Assembly (NCBI GenBank): GCA_029781865.1
Contig: JAKOVW010000053.1
Coordinates: 186,001 to 250,000 of the forward strand
From: Bacteroidota bacterium
GTDB lineage: Bacteria; Bacteroidota; Bacteroidia; Chitinophagales; Saprospiraceae
Length of the DNA: 64,000 nt
Direction of reading: 5' to 3'
Below the pieces are notes generated by a model. That model had not been told where the DNA came from and did no database searches. It worked only from the letters and a program-made list of their open reading frames with translations. Shown in pieces: positions 44,007-53,220 of this stretch (position 1 is the stretch's first letter; each line of letters starts with the position of its first letter). The position numbers and the translations under genes are program-made.

Positions 44007-45563
44007 ATGATTAATTATTTACATATAACAAATCCGGATCTCAAACGACTTAAAGGCCCGGAAAGTGATTTTATTATCATTTGCAATAAAGTGGATCAAG
44101 CCATTTTAGAATCATTCATAACAGAAAAGTTAATTCCGGCAAATCCGAATCATCATCCGCAGCTGATTCATGCAGGTCTTCTGAAAGAACAAAACGGAGA
44201 TTACAGAGATATTCAAAATATCATCTACAAAATTTTTGAACCTAAAAATGAAGTGAAGTCCCCCCGGATTTTTGTGTTGCCTATTAATCTGACCACCTTT
44301 CAGAAGATTACGGATTGGACGCACTTCTTAATCCAGCTTAAACTGGAAACAGGTACCATGGGTAAAATTTTACAACATAAAATTCCTATACTGCTTTGCA
44401 AATTTTTGGCTGACACCAGATCCAAGAATATGAATATCCGCAAAGCATTGTCCATTTCGTCCATTCGTAAAATTAAAGCATCTTCTTTAGAACTAAATTA
44501 CAATGTCAGGATCAGTCACCTGATTACCGCTGCTGAAATCGGAACTTTTCACAACAAAATGGAAATCCAAAAATATCTTGTAAGCCGATTACAGGTCCTA
44601 GAATTTCCCAAAAATGAAAAATATCTGATACAATTCAACAACTTTATTCGCAATAAATCAGTAAAACAAGAATTAATTTCAGAAATACCCACTGCGAAAA
44701 TTATTCAGGAAATAAGCAAGTTACCAGCATCCAGCAAACTCAATACATATAAACAATTCGATGTCTATATTACAGATTTTAAACAAATTCCGAATACGAT
44801 GTTGGAAATCGGAAGACTTCGCGAATTAACGTTTCGTAATGCAAAAGAAGGTACCGGCTTAGAATTAGACCTGGATACCTTTGATCCGTATTACAAACAT
44901 CTGTTTATCTGGGATCGCAAAACAAATAAAATCGCAGGTGCATACCGCCTCGCAGAAGGCCATAACATAATTCCGCAACTGGGAAAAAAAGGATTTTATA
45001 TCTCGACCTTATTTAAATTTAAAAACGAATTTATCCCCACTCTGAGTAAATCTGTTGAACTCGGCCGATCATTTATTACTCCGGAATATCAAAAGTCCAA
45101 TTTCCTGTTGTTTATGATGTGGAAATCATTGTACACTTATATATTCAGTAACCCGGAAAACCGATATATCATTGGACCAGTAAGTATAAGTGATGAATAT
45201 TCCAAAATCAGCCGTTTGCTCATCATGGATTACCTGAAAAAATATTATAAACATTCAGAATTTCAAAATTTAGTCAAACCCAGAAAACCATATCGGCTAA
45301 TTGGAAACCATGCTTCAGAAAAAATTCTACTTCGCAATTTTGAAAAGGACATTCACAAACTGGACAAACTAATTTCAGAGATTCAATATAATTCATACAA
45401 ATTACCTGTTTTGTTGAGACAATATCTAAAGCAAAACGCCAAAGTACTTGCATTCAATAAAGATCCTAAATTTCATAATGTATTAGATGCCTTGCTCATT
45501 TTAGACCATGAAGAAATGCAAGGTGAATTAACGGAGCTCCTGCATAAAGAATTAGCTGGTTAA
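44007..45563 (+). CDS. OlsB-like GNAT acyltransferase with degenerate PlsC-type N-terminal half
   Basis: 518 residues from the ATG at 44007 (a TTG ten codons upstream is the alternative). The C-terminal half (about 240-440) matches OlsB/GNAT acyltransferases: EIGRLRELTFRNAKEGTG, HLFIWDRKTNKIAGAYRL, SVELGRSFITPEYQ and IIGPVSISDEY. Relatives carry an N-terminal lysophospholipid acyltransferase domain with an HxxxxD motif. Here the equivalent position reads ESDFIIICNKVDQAILES, without His or the spaced Asp, so that half is probably inactive or repurposed. The later PRIFVLPINLTTF fits the rest of a PlsC-like fold. Family firm; the loss of the motif is my reading. Confidence 0.72.
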   Translation: MINYLHITNPDLKRLKGPESDFIIICNKVDQAILESFITEKLIPANPNHHPQLIHAGLLKEQNGDYRDIQNIIYKIFEPKNEVKSPRIFVLPINLTTFQKITDWTHFLIQLKLETGTMGKILQHKIPILLCKFLADTRSKNMNIRKALSISSIRKIKASSLELNYNVRISHLITAAEIGTFHNKMEIQKYLVSRLQVLEFPKNEKYLIQFNNFIRNKSVKQELISEIPTAKIIQEISKLPASSKLNTYKQFDVYITDFKQIPNTMLEIGRLRELTFRNAKEGTGLELDLDTFDPYYKHLFIWDRKTNKIAGAYRLAEGHNIIPQLGKKGFYISTLFKFKNEFIPTLSKSVELGRSFITPEYQKSNFLLFMMWKSLYTYIFSNPENRYIIGPVSISDEYSKISRLLIMDYLKKYYKHSEFQNLVKPRKPYRLIGNHASEKILLRNFEKDIHKLDKLISEIQYNSYKLPVLLRQYLKQNAKVLAFNKDPKFHNVLDALLILDHEEMQGELTELLHKELAG

Positions 45564-45621
45564 TCCGTTTAATTTCAGACCACTTTCCTGAATAACTCAT
45601 TATACCATTTTCCCTTTAAAT

Positions 45622-45653
45622 AAAAACCGGGAAGCATTTTGTATACTTCCCGG
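45622..45653 (-). terminator. Terminator of the phytase-like gene
   Basis: CCGGGAAG (45627-45634) pairs with CTTCCCGG (45646-45653). On the minus strand it is followed by TTTTTAT, so it terminates the leftward transcript. Confidence 0.85.
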
Positions 45654-45677
45654 CACATCAATCTACGACCAGTTTGC

Positions 45678-48600
45678 TTAATGAATTATGGCCAATTTCA
45701 TTTGCAAGGATTTATTTCCCATCGTTACAACTACAAAATAAATTCCATTTCTCAACCCTTCTGCTGAAAATTTCAATTCCTGTTTTCCCTGATGAAGGTA
45801 TTTCTTAACCGGTTGAATAATTCCATTACCATTTAAATCCACAACCGAATACTGAATTACACCTTCGTGCTGAAGCTGCAATTCCAACCTGACTTCCTGA
45901 TCAGCAGGATTAGGATTTAAATTACAAATCAAATGGTCTATATCATTATCCTCTATTGCAGTCAGCACATCACCCTGTAATTGAAAATCATAGTTTCCTT
46001 CATTCACATCATTATTTATAAAGTGAACTGTTGCAACATGCGTTCCGCCGCTAAGTGGAGCAAACTTAATCGTAATGTCCTGTGTACCATTTGAGGGAAT
46101 AACAATTGGAAAAGCAGGTGGGGATACTAATGAAAACTCATTGGAATTTAATCCCGATATATAAATGGAATTTATTTTTAAATTTCCAGTTCCATCATTT
46201 CGAATAATGAATGATTTGTTTATGGATGCACCTATAGTAGTTGTTCCAAACAACGTATTATTATAATTATTTGGATTATGATCACCGTCCTGAATTTCCA
46301 GTCCATTACCAGTTACAATTATTTCCGGATTCGAAAAATCCGTCTCCGGATTATATAAAGTCAATAATTGTCCGCCTTCTACGAGTTCACCCGGAATCGG
46401 ATAATGAGCCTGATCGACCAATAAAAATTTTCCCGACCCCAAAACAGCTTGAGCATCTATAATTCCGGAAGCCTCTTCATCTATCGTTAAAAAACGAGAG
46501 CCACCGGTTAAAAATCGGGTAGAATCATGTTGACCTAGCAGAGTCAATTGATCCGTAGCAATAGAATACTGCCAGATTTTTCCATTGTGTATATTATTTC
46601 CTACGTCTTCCACCATAAGAATATGCCCTGAATTATCTATTGTAATATTATCAAGCATTTTCTGACCTTCCGTTCCATCTAAAACCGCAGTAATCGTACC
46701 ACCGGAAGTCAGATTTGCAAGATCATTAAAGTGCAATTTCCACAAACGGCTTGGGCTGGAAAATGCATTGGTTGTTGCAAAGTAAAAATCATTTGGATTA
46801 GAAGGGTCCCAGGCTCCATCTTCAGGTCTCAGGAAATTAGTTACACCCAATTGATTGCTTATAGAATTTAAAGAAACACCACTTGAATCTCTGACAATTC
46901 CCAGATCAATTAATGAAAAAGAAGTATTTGGTGCGGGAATGCTGGTACTCATTTCCAATGGCAAACCGGAAACTGCAACCCCAAATAATCGTCCGTTAGT
47001 CAAACCTGCTTGCTCTACTTCCGTTCCGGTTTTGGTTTTATTACCAATATAAATATAAACCTGACCAGGAGTTGAATCATCCATACCTGCGACCACCGTT
47101 TTATCTCCTGTCGCGGGATTCGCTACTGCATTTTCCCATGAAAATTTTCCCAATGCGGGAAGTTCATAGCTTGTTCCGGCATGAATTCCTGTAACGACAT
47201 GTCCAAACACTCGTCCTTCATTTCCGGCTTCTTCACCATTCATAAAGATTCTTTCCTGAGTACCCATTCCGGTTATTTCATTGTAAAAAGCTGAAACAGC
47301 GGGAAGATCCGCTGAACAAAACCGGTTGAATGCCTTTTTATTGCTGGTGTCTGAAGGGTTATATAATGTATACCCTTTCCCATTCCACAAATTGACTTGT
47401 TTTATAAGATCACTTCCAGAAATCACGGATAAATTGTTTTTATTGATGATCCATTTTGATATAAATGCACCGGTAGACCCATGGGCACGCTGCACTCCGG
47501 CATTAGATGTAAACTCGTGATTCACTAATAATGTAAATGTACCATCACCATTGTCGAAAACCCCAGTCCCATCAGGTGTTCCCGCCATTCTGTAATTAGC
47601 AACAGAATCCCCTGCAGTGAGTAAGGAGTTAAACACAACATCTTTTAAAACCGGAGTCAGGTAAGGAGTTTGCGAACTGCTGGGCAATGCTCCATAGTAA
47701 GCGTTTGCACTGGATGGATTGAACATAACCAGCAATTGTCCTCCTTCGACAATTTCTCCCGGAATAGAATAATGTGCCTGATCCACTAATAAGAAATAAC
47801 CAGGACCTAAAATAGATTGAGCATCAATAATGCCTGAAGCTTCTTCATCAATCGTTAAAAAATTAGTACCACCCGTATAAAATCTCGTTGAATCATGTTG
47901 ACCTACTTGTAAGAGCTGATCTGTAGCAATAGTATACTGCCATATTTTTCCAACATGAGCATTGTTGCCAACATCTTCCACCATCAATATGTGCCCAAAA
48001 TGATCAATGGTAATATTATCTAACATTTTCTGTCCTTCGGTGCCATCCAGGACAGCTGTTATGGTACCTCCTGCAAGTGGATTCAAAATATCATCAAAAT
48101 GCAATTTCCATAATCGGCTTGGGCTTGCGAATGCATTCGTCGTCGCAAAATAAAAATCATTAGGATTTGCTGGATCCCAGGCACCATCTTCTGGTCTGAG
48201 AAAATTAGTTACTCCTAAATTATTGCTCATTGCATTTAAAGAAGTACCCGATGAATCTCTCACATATCCCAGATCAACTAATGAAAACGGGGTGTTCGGT
48301 GCAGGAATGCTTGAACTAACTTCTGCAGTCAAACCTGAAACAGATACTCCATATAATTTTCCATTCGATAATCCTGCTTTATCAATTTCAGAACCGGAAT
48401 TTGTTTTGGTTCCTAAATAAAAATAAACCTGTCCTGGAGTCGAGTCATCCGTTCCAGCTACAATTGTCCTATCACTTGGTGATGGATTTGCAACAGCATT
48501 TTCCCAGGAAAATTTTCCTAAAGCCGGAAGTTCATATGTTGTTCCGGCATTCAATCCTGTTACAATATGTGCGAATGCCCGTCCCTCAATACCTGCTTCT

Positions 48601-50423
48601 TCACCATTCATAAATATTCTTTCCTGTGTTCCTAACCCGCTGACTGAATTATAAAAAGCAGAAACAGGAGGAAGATCTGCAGAACAGAAACGATTAAATG
48701 CTTTTTTGCTGCTTGTATCAGCTGATGTATACAAATCATACTTTTTTCCATTCCATAAATTCACTTTTCTGATTAAATCACTTCCACTTACCACTGTAAG
48801 GTCATGTTTCTGAATAATCCATTTGGAAATGAATGCTCCGGTTGCACCATGTGCATGAATGGATCCTGCTGTGGGAACAAATTCATGATTAACCAATAAG
48901 GTAAATGTTCCATCGCCATTATCAAATGCACCGACTCCATCAGGTGTTCCTGCCATTCTATATCCTCCGGACAAGGTATCACCGGCTGTCAGAATAGATG
49001 TAAATGCTGCATTGGGAATAGTTGGAACCAGATATGGGGATTGAGTAGAATTGATTCCAGTCTTTCCCTGTGACAGCGTAATAACCTTAGGTTTATAATT
49101 GGGTATCTTATTTGATCCGCTTAAACCAAACAAGATGACATGACTCAAATTGCTCGTTGCAATAGGAATTCCGTCTGCATTTGGACAAGTTTGTCCAAAA
49201 TCATTATCATTACAGACTGCGATCGTACTATCATTAACAATGGTCAATCCTTCTGCTTTATCCAAAGTGGAAGGCCAGCCATTTGCCAACAAGTCCATAA
49301 ACAAAGTCTTCGATACAGGTTTGATTCCATTATTTGCCAATCCGGTAGAATCAATGAGTCCTTCCAGACTCAATCCATTATATAAACCGGAATGCACCGG
49401 TGTCGCCTGATTGATATTAATAAGATACATTCGCTTAATATCCGTGGTCCCTCTTGCTGCTGCTTCCAACACTAAAAATGTACTATCATTAATTGCAGCC
49501 ATATCACCGATTTTCCAATCTTTAAGGCGTATCGAATTTCCTCCGGACCCAATGACTCCATCATTCAAATAAGCGAACATTTTTTGCGAATTGGTTGCGG
49601 GATCAATTTCTACAATCCGATGAATTCTTGAAGCCTCTCCCACTGCCTGTGTTGGATAAAGTATAGGGCTTTGAATGATTGCATAAATCTTACCATTCGG
49701 AGTAATGGAGATTCCTTCAAATCCGCGATTATTTTTGCGGTATTTAAAAACAGAATCCAGTGCAACATCTATTGATTGCAAACCAGGCAAATTGTAATAG
49801 GGTGTATAACGTTTAATCACGACCCCATTTTGATTTAATTTCCAAATGGTTGCACCACCTTCCTCACATATCCAGAAGTTACCTTCTTTATCAATAGCAA
49901 TTCCTTCCGGATCAATTCCAAAAGTATCTTTAGACGCTATCTTAGAATTAAAAGAACTACAATCCTGAACGGTATCAACGGAAGCCTGTTCAATTGCAGT
50001 ACTCCCTAAGCCTGTTGGATTGATAATTCCGGTTGCTGGTTTTCCATTGGGACGTTTAATCGCAATTGATTGTAAAATTTCAAGTTCATTACCTTTCATT
50101 CGGACCCTGTGTATTTTTGTAGCATAATCCGGAAAGGCATACATTTTATCATATGTTGGTCTGCACGCTGCAGGATTCGCATTGGCGCAATCCACATTGA
50201 CACCGCGATCAGAAAGTGTCCAGAATTCATTACCGTTAGTACCAGGTATGCTAAATAATCCGGAAAATCCTGCTTCCCTGAAGCCTATACCCTGATAGGT
50301 TCCTATGAATCCAGATTTAGTATTCCGACAATCATTTTGAATTGAAATTTGAGCAATCAACCGAATGTGTATTGATTGAAGCATTAATAAACATAAAATA
50401 ACATTTGTCAATTTTTGTTTCAT
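45678..50423 (-). CDS. Phytase-like esterase / tandem PhoX-like T9SS protein
   Basis: 1581 residues from the ATG at 50423 (a TTG six codons earlier is the alternative), with a signal peptide ending at RLIAQ. Residues about 25-450 form the phytase-like esterase propeller (GFSGLFSIPGTNGNEFWTLSDRG, DPEGIAIDKEGNFWICEEGG). Two near-identical blocks of about 440 residues follow (PYLVPTIPNAAFTSILTAG... and PYLTPVLKDVVFNSLL...). Each has GDGTFTLLVNHEF, RIFMNGEEAG, GKFSWENAVANP, TDDSTPGQVY and FLRPEDGAWDP, as in PhoX/DUF839 phosphatases. A choice-of-anchor D/ASPM-Hydin domain (about 1365-1490) and a T9SS type A tail finish it. A secreted phosphoesterase is likely; activity is unproven. Confidence 0.85.
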   Translation of the reverse strand: MKQKLTNVILCLLMLQSIHIRLIAQISIQNDCRNTKSGFIGTYQGIGFREAGFSGLFSIPGTNGNEFWTLSDRGVNVDCANANPAACRPTYDKMYAFPDYATKIHRVRMKGNELEILQSIAIKRPNGKPATGIINPTGLGSTAIEQASVDTVQDCSSFNSKIASKDTFGIDPEGIAIDKEGNFWICEEGGATIWKLNQNGVVIKRYTPYYNLPGLQSIDVALDSVFKYRKNNRGFEGISITPNGKIYAIIQSPILYPTQAVGEASRIHRIVEIDPATNSQKMFAYLNDGVIGSGGNSIRLKDWKIGDMAAINDSTFLVLEAAARGTTDIKRMYLININQATPVHSGLYNGLSLEGLIDSTGLANNGIKPVSKTLFMDLLANGWPSTLDKAEGLTIVNDSTIAVCNDNDFGQTCPNADGIPIATSNLSHVILFGLSGSNKIPNYKPKVITLSQGKTGINSTQSPYLVPTIPNAAFTSILTAGDTLSGGYRMAGTPDGVGAFDNGDGTFTLLVNHEFVPTAGSIHAHGATGAFISKWIIQKHDLTVVSGSDLIRKVNLWNGKKYDLYTSADTSSKKAFNRFCSADLPPVSAFYNSVSGLGTQERIFMNGEEAGIEGRAFAHIVTGLNAGTTYELPALGKFSWENAVANPSPSDRTIVAGTDDSTPGQVYFYLGTKTNSGSEIDKAGLSNGKLYGVSVSGLTAEVSSSIPAPNTPFSLVDLGYVRDSSGTSLNAMSNNLGVTNFLRPEDGAWDPANPNDFYFATTNAFASPSRLWKLHFDDILNPLAGGTITAVLDGTEGQKMLDNITIDHFGHILMVEDVGNNAHVGKIWQYTIATDQLLQVGQHDSTRFYTGGTNFLTIDEEASGIIDAQSILGPGYFLLVDQAHYSIPGEIVEGGQLLVMFNPSSANAYYGALPSSSQTPYLTPVLKDVVFNSLLTAGDSVANYRMAGTPDGTGVFDNGDGTFTLLVNHEFTSNAGVQRAHGSTGAFISKWIINKNNLSVISGSDLIKQVNLWNGKGYTLYNPSDTSNKKAFNRFCSADLPAVSAFYNEITGMGTQERIFMNGEEAGNEGRVFGHVVTGIHAGTSYELPALGKFSWENAVANPATGDKTVVAGMDDSTPGQVYIYIGNKTKTGTEVEQAGLTNGRLFGVAVSGLPLEMSTSIPAPNTSFSLIDLGIVRDSSGVSLNSISNQLGVTNFLRPEDGAWDPSNPNDFYFATTNAFSSPSRLWKLHFNDLANLTSGGTITAVLDGTEGQKMLDNITIDNSGHILMVEDVGNNIHNGKIWQYSIATDQLTLLGQHDSTRFLTGGSRFLTIDEEASGIIDAQAVLGSGKFLLVDQAHYPIPGELVEGGQLLTLYNPETDFSNPEIIVTGNGLEIQDGDHNPNNYNNTLFGTTTIGASINKSFIIRNDGTGNLKINSIYISGLNSNEFSLVSPPAFPIVIPSNGTQDITIKFAPLSGGTHVATVHFINNDVNEGNYDFQLQGDVLTAIEDNDIDHLICNLNPNPADQEVRLELQLQHEGVIQYSVVDLNGNGIIQPVKKYLHQGKQELKFSAEGLRNGIYFVVVTMGNKSLQMKLAIIH
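46345..49045 (-). repeat. Internal tandem duplication of about 1.35 kb within the phytase-like gene
   Basis: Copy 1 spans about 47690-49045 and copy 2 about 46345-47672, joined by a short linker (YYGALPSSSQ). The protein blocks are mostly identical and the DNA is clearly alignable with many synonymous changes, so the duplication is not very recent. Confidence 0.85.
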
Positions 50424-50797
50424 ATCATTTATTTTATGCAAAGCTATTTTGATTTTTCATCCTATATTTTAATGTCATATTAAATGATATTTAACAAACA
50501 ATTTCTAAATAATAAATATGCTATCAATAAATTGGCAAGAAATAATTAAGTCTTTGTAAATTTATTTGTTTAACACAAAAGTTGTCCCGTCACGCTTTTT
50601 TGATAGATGTATTATCGCCATTATAAATATTATATACATTTCACTAATTACAATTATTCAAAAATATACCTTCTTACCAATAAACCTTTTCAACAAACTA
50701 AAACCGTTAGTGGACCAAAACTTGTATATTAAGTTATAGTTACTATTTTGAATACGTGCAAAAACAATAGTGCTTAAATTTATTTTTGTGCTCTGTT
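50424..50797. other. 374-bp divergent AT-rich region
   Basis: Between the phytase-like gene and the GT4 gene. It contains the 15-bp motif at 50471-50485 shared with the phosphodiesterase upstream region, and a TATTTTTG box at 50781-50788 close to the GT4 start. No gene seen. Confidence 0.45.
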
Positions 50798-52027
50798 ATG
50801 GAATATACAATATGTCAATTTAATGATTCGTACTTTCCGATTATGGATGGAGTAGGAATGACAGCTCACAATTACGCCCACTGGTTATCCAAACTGGAAG
50901 TGAACAGTCATTTGGTAGCACCCAAAGTAAAAGGCTACAAAGATGAAGTCGACTACAAAGTCCATCGTTTTAAATCCGTGCAATTACCAGGCATGAAACC
51001 ATACCGCATTGGCATACCAATGGTAGACACCAAATTCAACAAGAAAATCAGGAAAATCCATTTTGATTTATTTCATGCACATTGTCCCTTTGTCACTGGC
51101 CAATTCGCCCAGAAACTGGCCAGAAAACAAAACATCCCTTTTGTTACGACATTTCATAGCAAATACCGAGATGATTTCAAAAAAGTATTAAACAATGATT
51201 TGTTTGTGAATTACATGGTCAAAATGATTGCTGGCTTTTATAATCATTCGGATCTTGTCTGGGTGCCCAATAAAAGCACAGGAAACACCTTGAAAGAATA
51301 TGGTTTCACAGGAGATTTGGAAATCATACCCAATGGAACCGATCTCATCGCCCCGGATAAACACGAACTGAATAAATTGACCAAAAAAGGACTTAAGTTG
51401 ATTGATGCTGAAGAGAAAGAATTCATTCTGTTGTTTGTCGGCCAACATCGCTGGGAAAAAAATGTTAGACTTATTCTTGAAGCATTAAGAACACTTCATT
51501 TAGAAAAAAAGAAATTCAAAATGATTTTTGTTGGAGAAGGGTATGCTGCAAAAGATATGAAAAAACTGGTGAAGGAGTTCAACCTCAAAGATAAAGTCAA
51601 ATTTATGGGAGTAATAACGGATCGAAATGAATTGAAAAAGATTTATGCTGCATCTGACTTGTTTGTTTTCCCGTCCATCTATGATAACTCTCCCCTGGTC
51701 ATGCAGGAAGCTGCAGCATTTGGCATACCTTCAATTGTAGTCAAAGGCAGCTCCTCTGCTGAATCAATTATCGATGGTAAAAATGGATTTACCATCGATA
51801 ATGATGCAGATAGTCTGGCACATAAAATTATAAGCCTGCAAAACAATAGAACGGCTATTCAATTGGCCGGTGATGGCGCCAAAAACAGTATATATCATCC
51901 CTGGGAGAATATTATTAAAGATGTTCTCGATAAATATTTACAAATCATAAGAGAGTATAACAAAACAGGAATTAAATATAAGCTAAGAATGGACTATAAT
52001 AGTAATCTTTATACCGCCATTTACTAA
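50798..52027 (+). CDS. Family 4 glycosyltransferase
   Basis: 409 residues from the ATG at 50798 (a TTG four codons upstream is less likely). GT-B fold: the N-terminal domain has YFPIMDGVGMTAHNYAHWL (acceptor side) and LFHAHCPFVTGQFAQKLA. The C-terminal GT4 nucleotide-sugar site is LLFVGQHRWEKNVRLILEAL followed by FVFPSIYDNSPLVMQEAAAFGIP (E-x7-E-type motif). It resembles diacylglycerol or lipid glycosyltransferases and exopolysaccharide enzymes; the acceptor is unknown. It stands alone between long intergenic stretches. Confidence 0.88.
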   Translation: MEYTICQFNDSYFPIMDGVGMTAHNYAHWLSKLEVNSHLVAPKVKGYKDEVDYKVHRFKSVQLPGMKPYRIGIPMVDTKFNKKIRKIHFDLFHAHCPFVTGQFAQKLARKQNIPFVTTFHSKYRDDFKKVLNNDLFVNYMVKMIAGFYNHSDLVWVPNKSTGNTLKEYGFTGDLEIIPNGTDLIAPDKHELNKLTKKGLKLIDAEEKEFILLFVGQHRWEKNVRLILEALRTLHLEKKKFKMIFVGEGYAAKDMKKLVKEFNLKDKVKFMGVITDRNELKKIYAASDLFVFPSIYDNSPLVMQEAAAFGIPSIVVKGSSSAESIIDGKNGFTIDNDADSLAHKIISLQNNRTAIQLAGDGAKNSIYHPWENIIKDVLDKYLQIIREYNKTGIKYKLRMDYNSNLYTAIY

Positions 52028-52438
52028 CAATACAAAATTCGATTACGAAAATGGTTATGGTATATGCCTTTTCATATTTCTATAATGATTGTAAGAAGTA
52101 ACTATTCTTAGTAAAAATGGTTTGCATTAAATGAATTCAGATTCTTTTTATGCGCTATGATAAAAATGGAATTAAATTTCAAAAAGCCAAAATACTCATC
52201 CTACTTATTGTCCATTGAATAAATCATTTTTATTACTTCTCGTTCATTAACTATTTCTGCTCTTAATTTTATTCACTTAAGTCTTTTATGCTAAGGCTTA
52301 AGCAGTTAAGTGTATGTAATACATGTGGATTTGCGTGAATATACGCCCCGGAAAGTGTCTTAAGTTGAAAAGCTTAATTAATTTTTAGGTATCATATATT
52401 AACTTTGTAGAAAGATTAAACCCTTTTCTGTATTCAAG
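52028..52438. other. 411-bp intergenic region with CTTAAG clusters
   Basis: No gene seen. CTTAAG occurs three times between 52275 and 52365, and CACTTAA/TTAAGTG (52274-52280 and 52306-52312) can pair over a 25-base loop. A TAACTTTG -7-like box lies at 52400-52407 before the DUF3667 gene. Confidence 0.4.
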
Positions 52439-53188
52439 ATGCCTGTCACCTGTTTAAATTGCGGAAATCGCTTTGAAGGAAAATACTGCTCCAACTGCGG
52501 TCAGAAAGCCAGTGTTCAGAGATTATCAGCCTCGATACTCTTTGAAGAAACACTGCACTTTCTGACGCATATGGAAAGTGGCTTTCTGCACACCACCCGC
52601 AGTTTTTTGCTTAAACCGGGAATTTCCTCATTGAATTATATTGCAGGCAAAAGGAAAGAATTTCAAAAACCGGTAAGTTATTTTTTAATTTGGACCGGAC
52701 TCTATATCCTTCTTCACAATACGATTATCAATCACTACCATTATCAACTGACCCGTGAGTTGGTTACAGATTTGAATATCCGCGAACAATCCAATATCTT
52801 ATTCCGCCAGCACTTTACCATTTTTCTCCTTCCCGTCATCGCCCTGTCATCAGTTTTACTATATGTAATCATGGCCAAACCACTATACAATTATATTGAA
52901 ATACTCACCCTGTCGTTATATGGAGCAGGTACCTACTTTATGATTTCATTTATCAGCGATGTGGTTCTTGGATTTATTTTCAAAATAAACATATTATCTG
53001 TAAATGTATTTTTGTGGCAGGGAATACTCTCCTCCATATATAACTTCTGGTATTCATTTGATTTTTTTAATCGCACCCATATTCGCTTTTTTTGGATCAG
53101 GTTGCTCCTGGTATCTGCATTAATTGCAATTGGCGGATGGATCATTATGCTGTATTTACCTTTAGCTTGGCTGTATTTTTTTGGTTAA
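52439..53188 (+). CDS. DUF3667 membrane protein with N-terminal zinc ribbon
   Basis: 249 residues. The N-terminus is a four-cysteine ribbon (Cys5, Cys8, Cys17, Cys20 in TCLNCGNRFEGKYCSNCGQ), followed by the DUF3667 motif LTHMESGFLHTTRSFLLKPG and RKEFQKPVSYFLIWTG. About five hydrophobic helices follow. The family is common in Bacteroidota, and its biochemical role is unknown. It is followed after 32 bp by the interrupted ChaN-like gene, possibly on the same transcript. Confidence 0.88.
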   Translation: MPVTCLNCGNRFEGKYCSNCGQKASVQRLSASILFEETLHFLTHMESGFLHTTRSFLLKPGISSLNYIAGKRKEFQKPVSYFLIWTGLYILLHNTIINHYHYQLTRELVTDLNIREQSNILFRQHFTIFLLPVIALSSVLLYVIMAKPLYNYIEILTLSLYGAGTYFMISFISDVVLGFIFKINILSVNVFLWQGILSSIYNFWYSFDFFNRTHIRFFWIRLLLVSALIAIGGWIIMLYLPLAWLYFFG

Positions 53189-53220
53189 TAGAATTAAATT
53201 AATTTTATATTCAGCATCAT

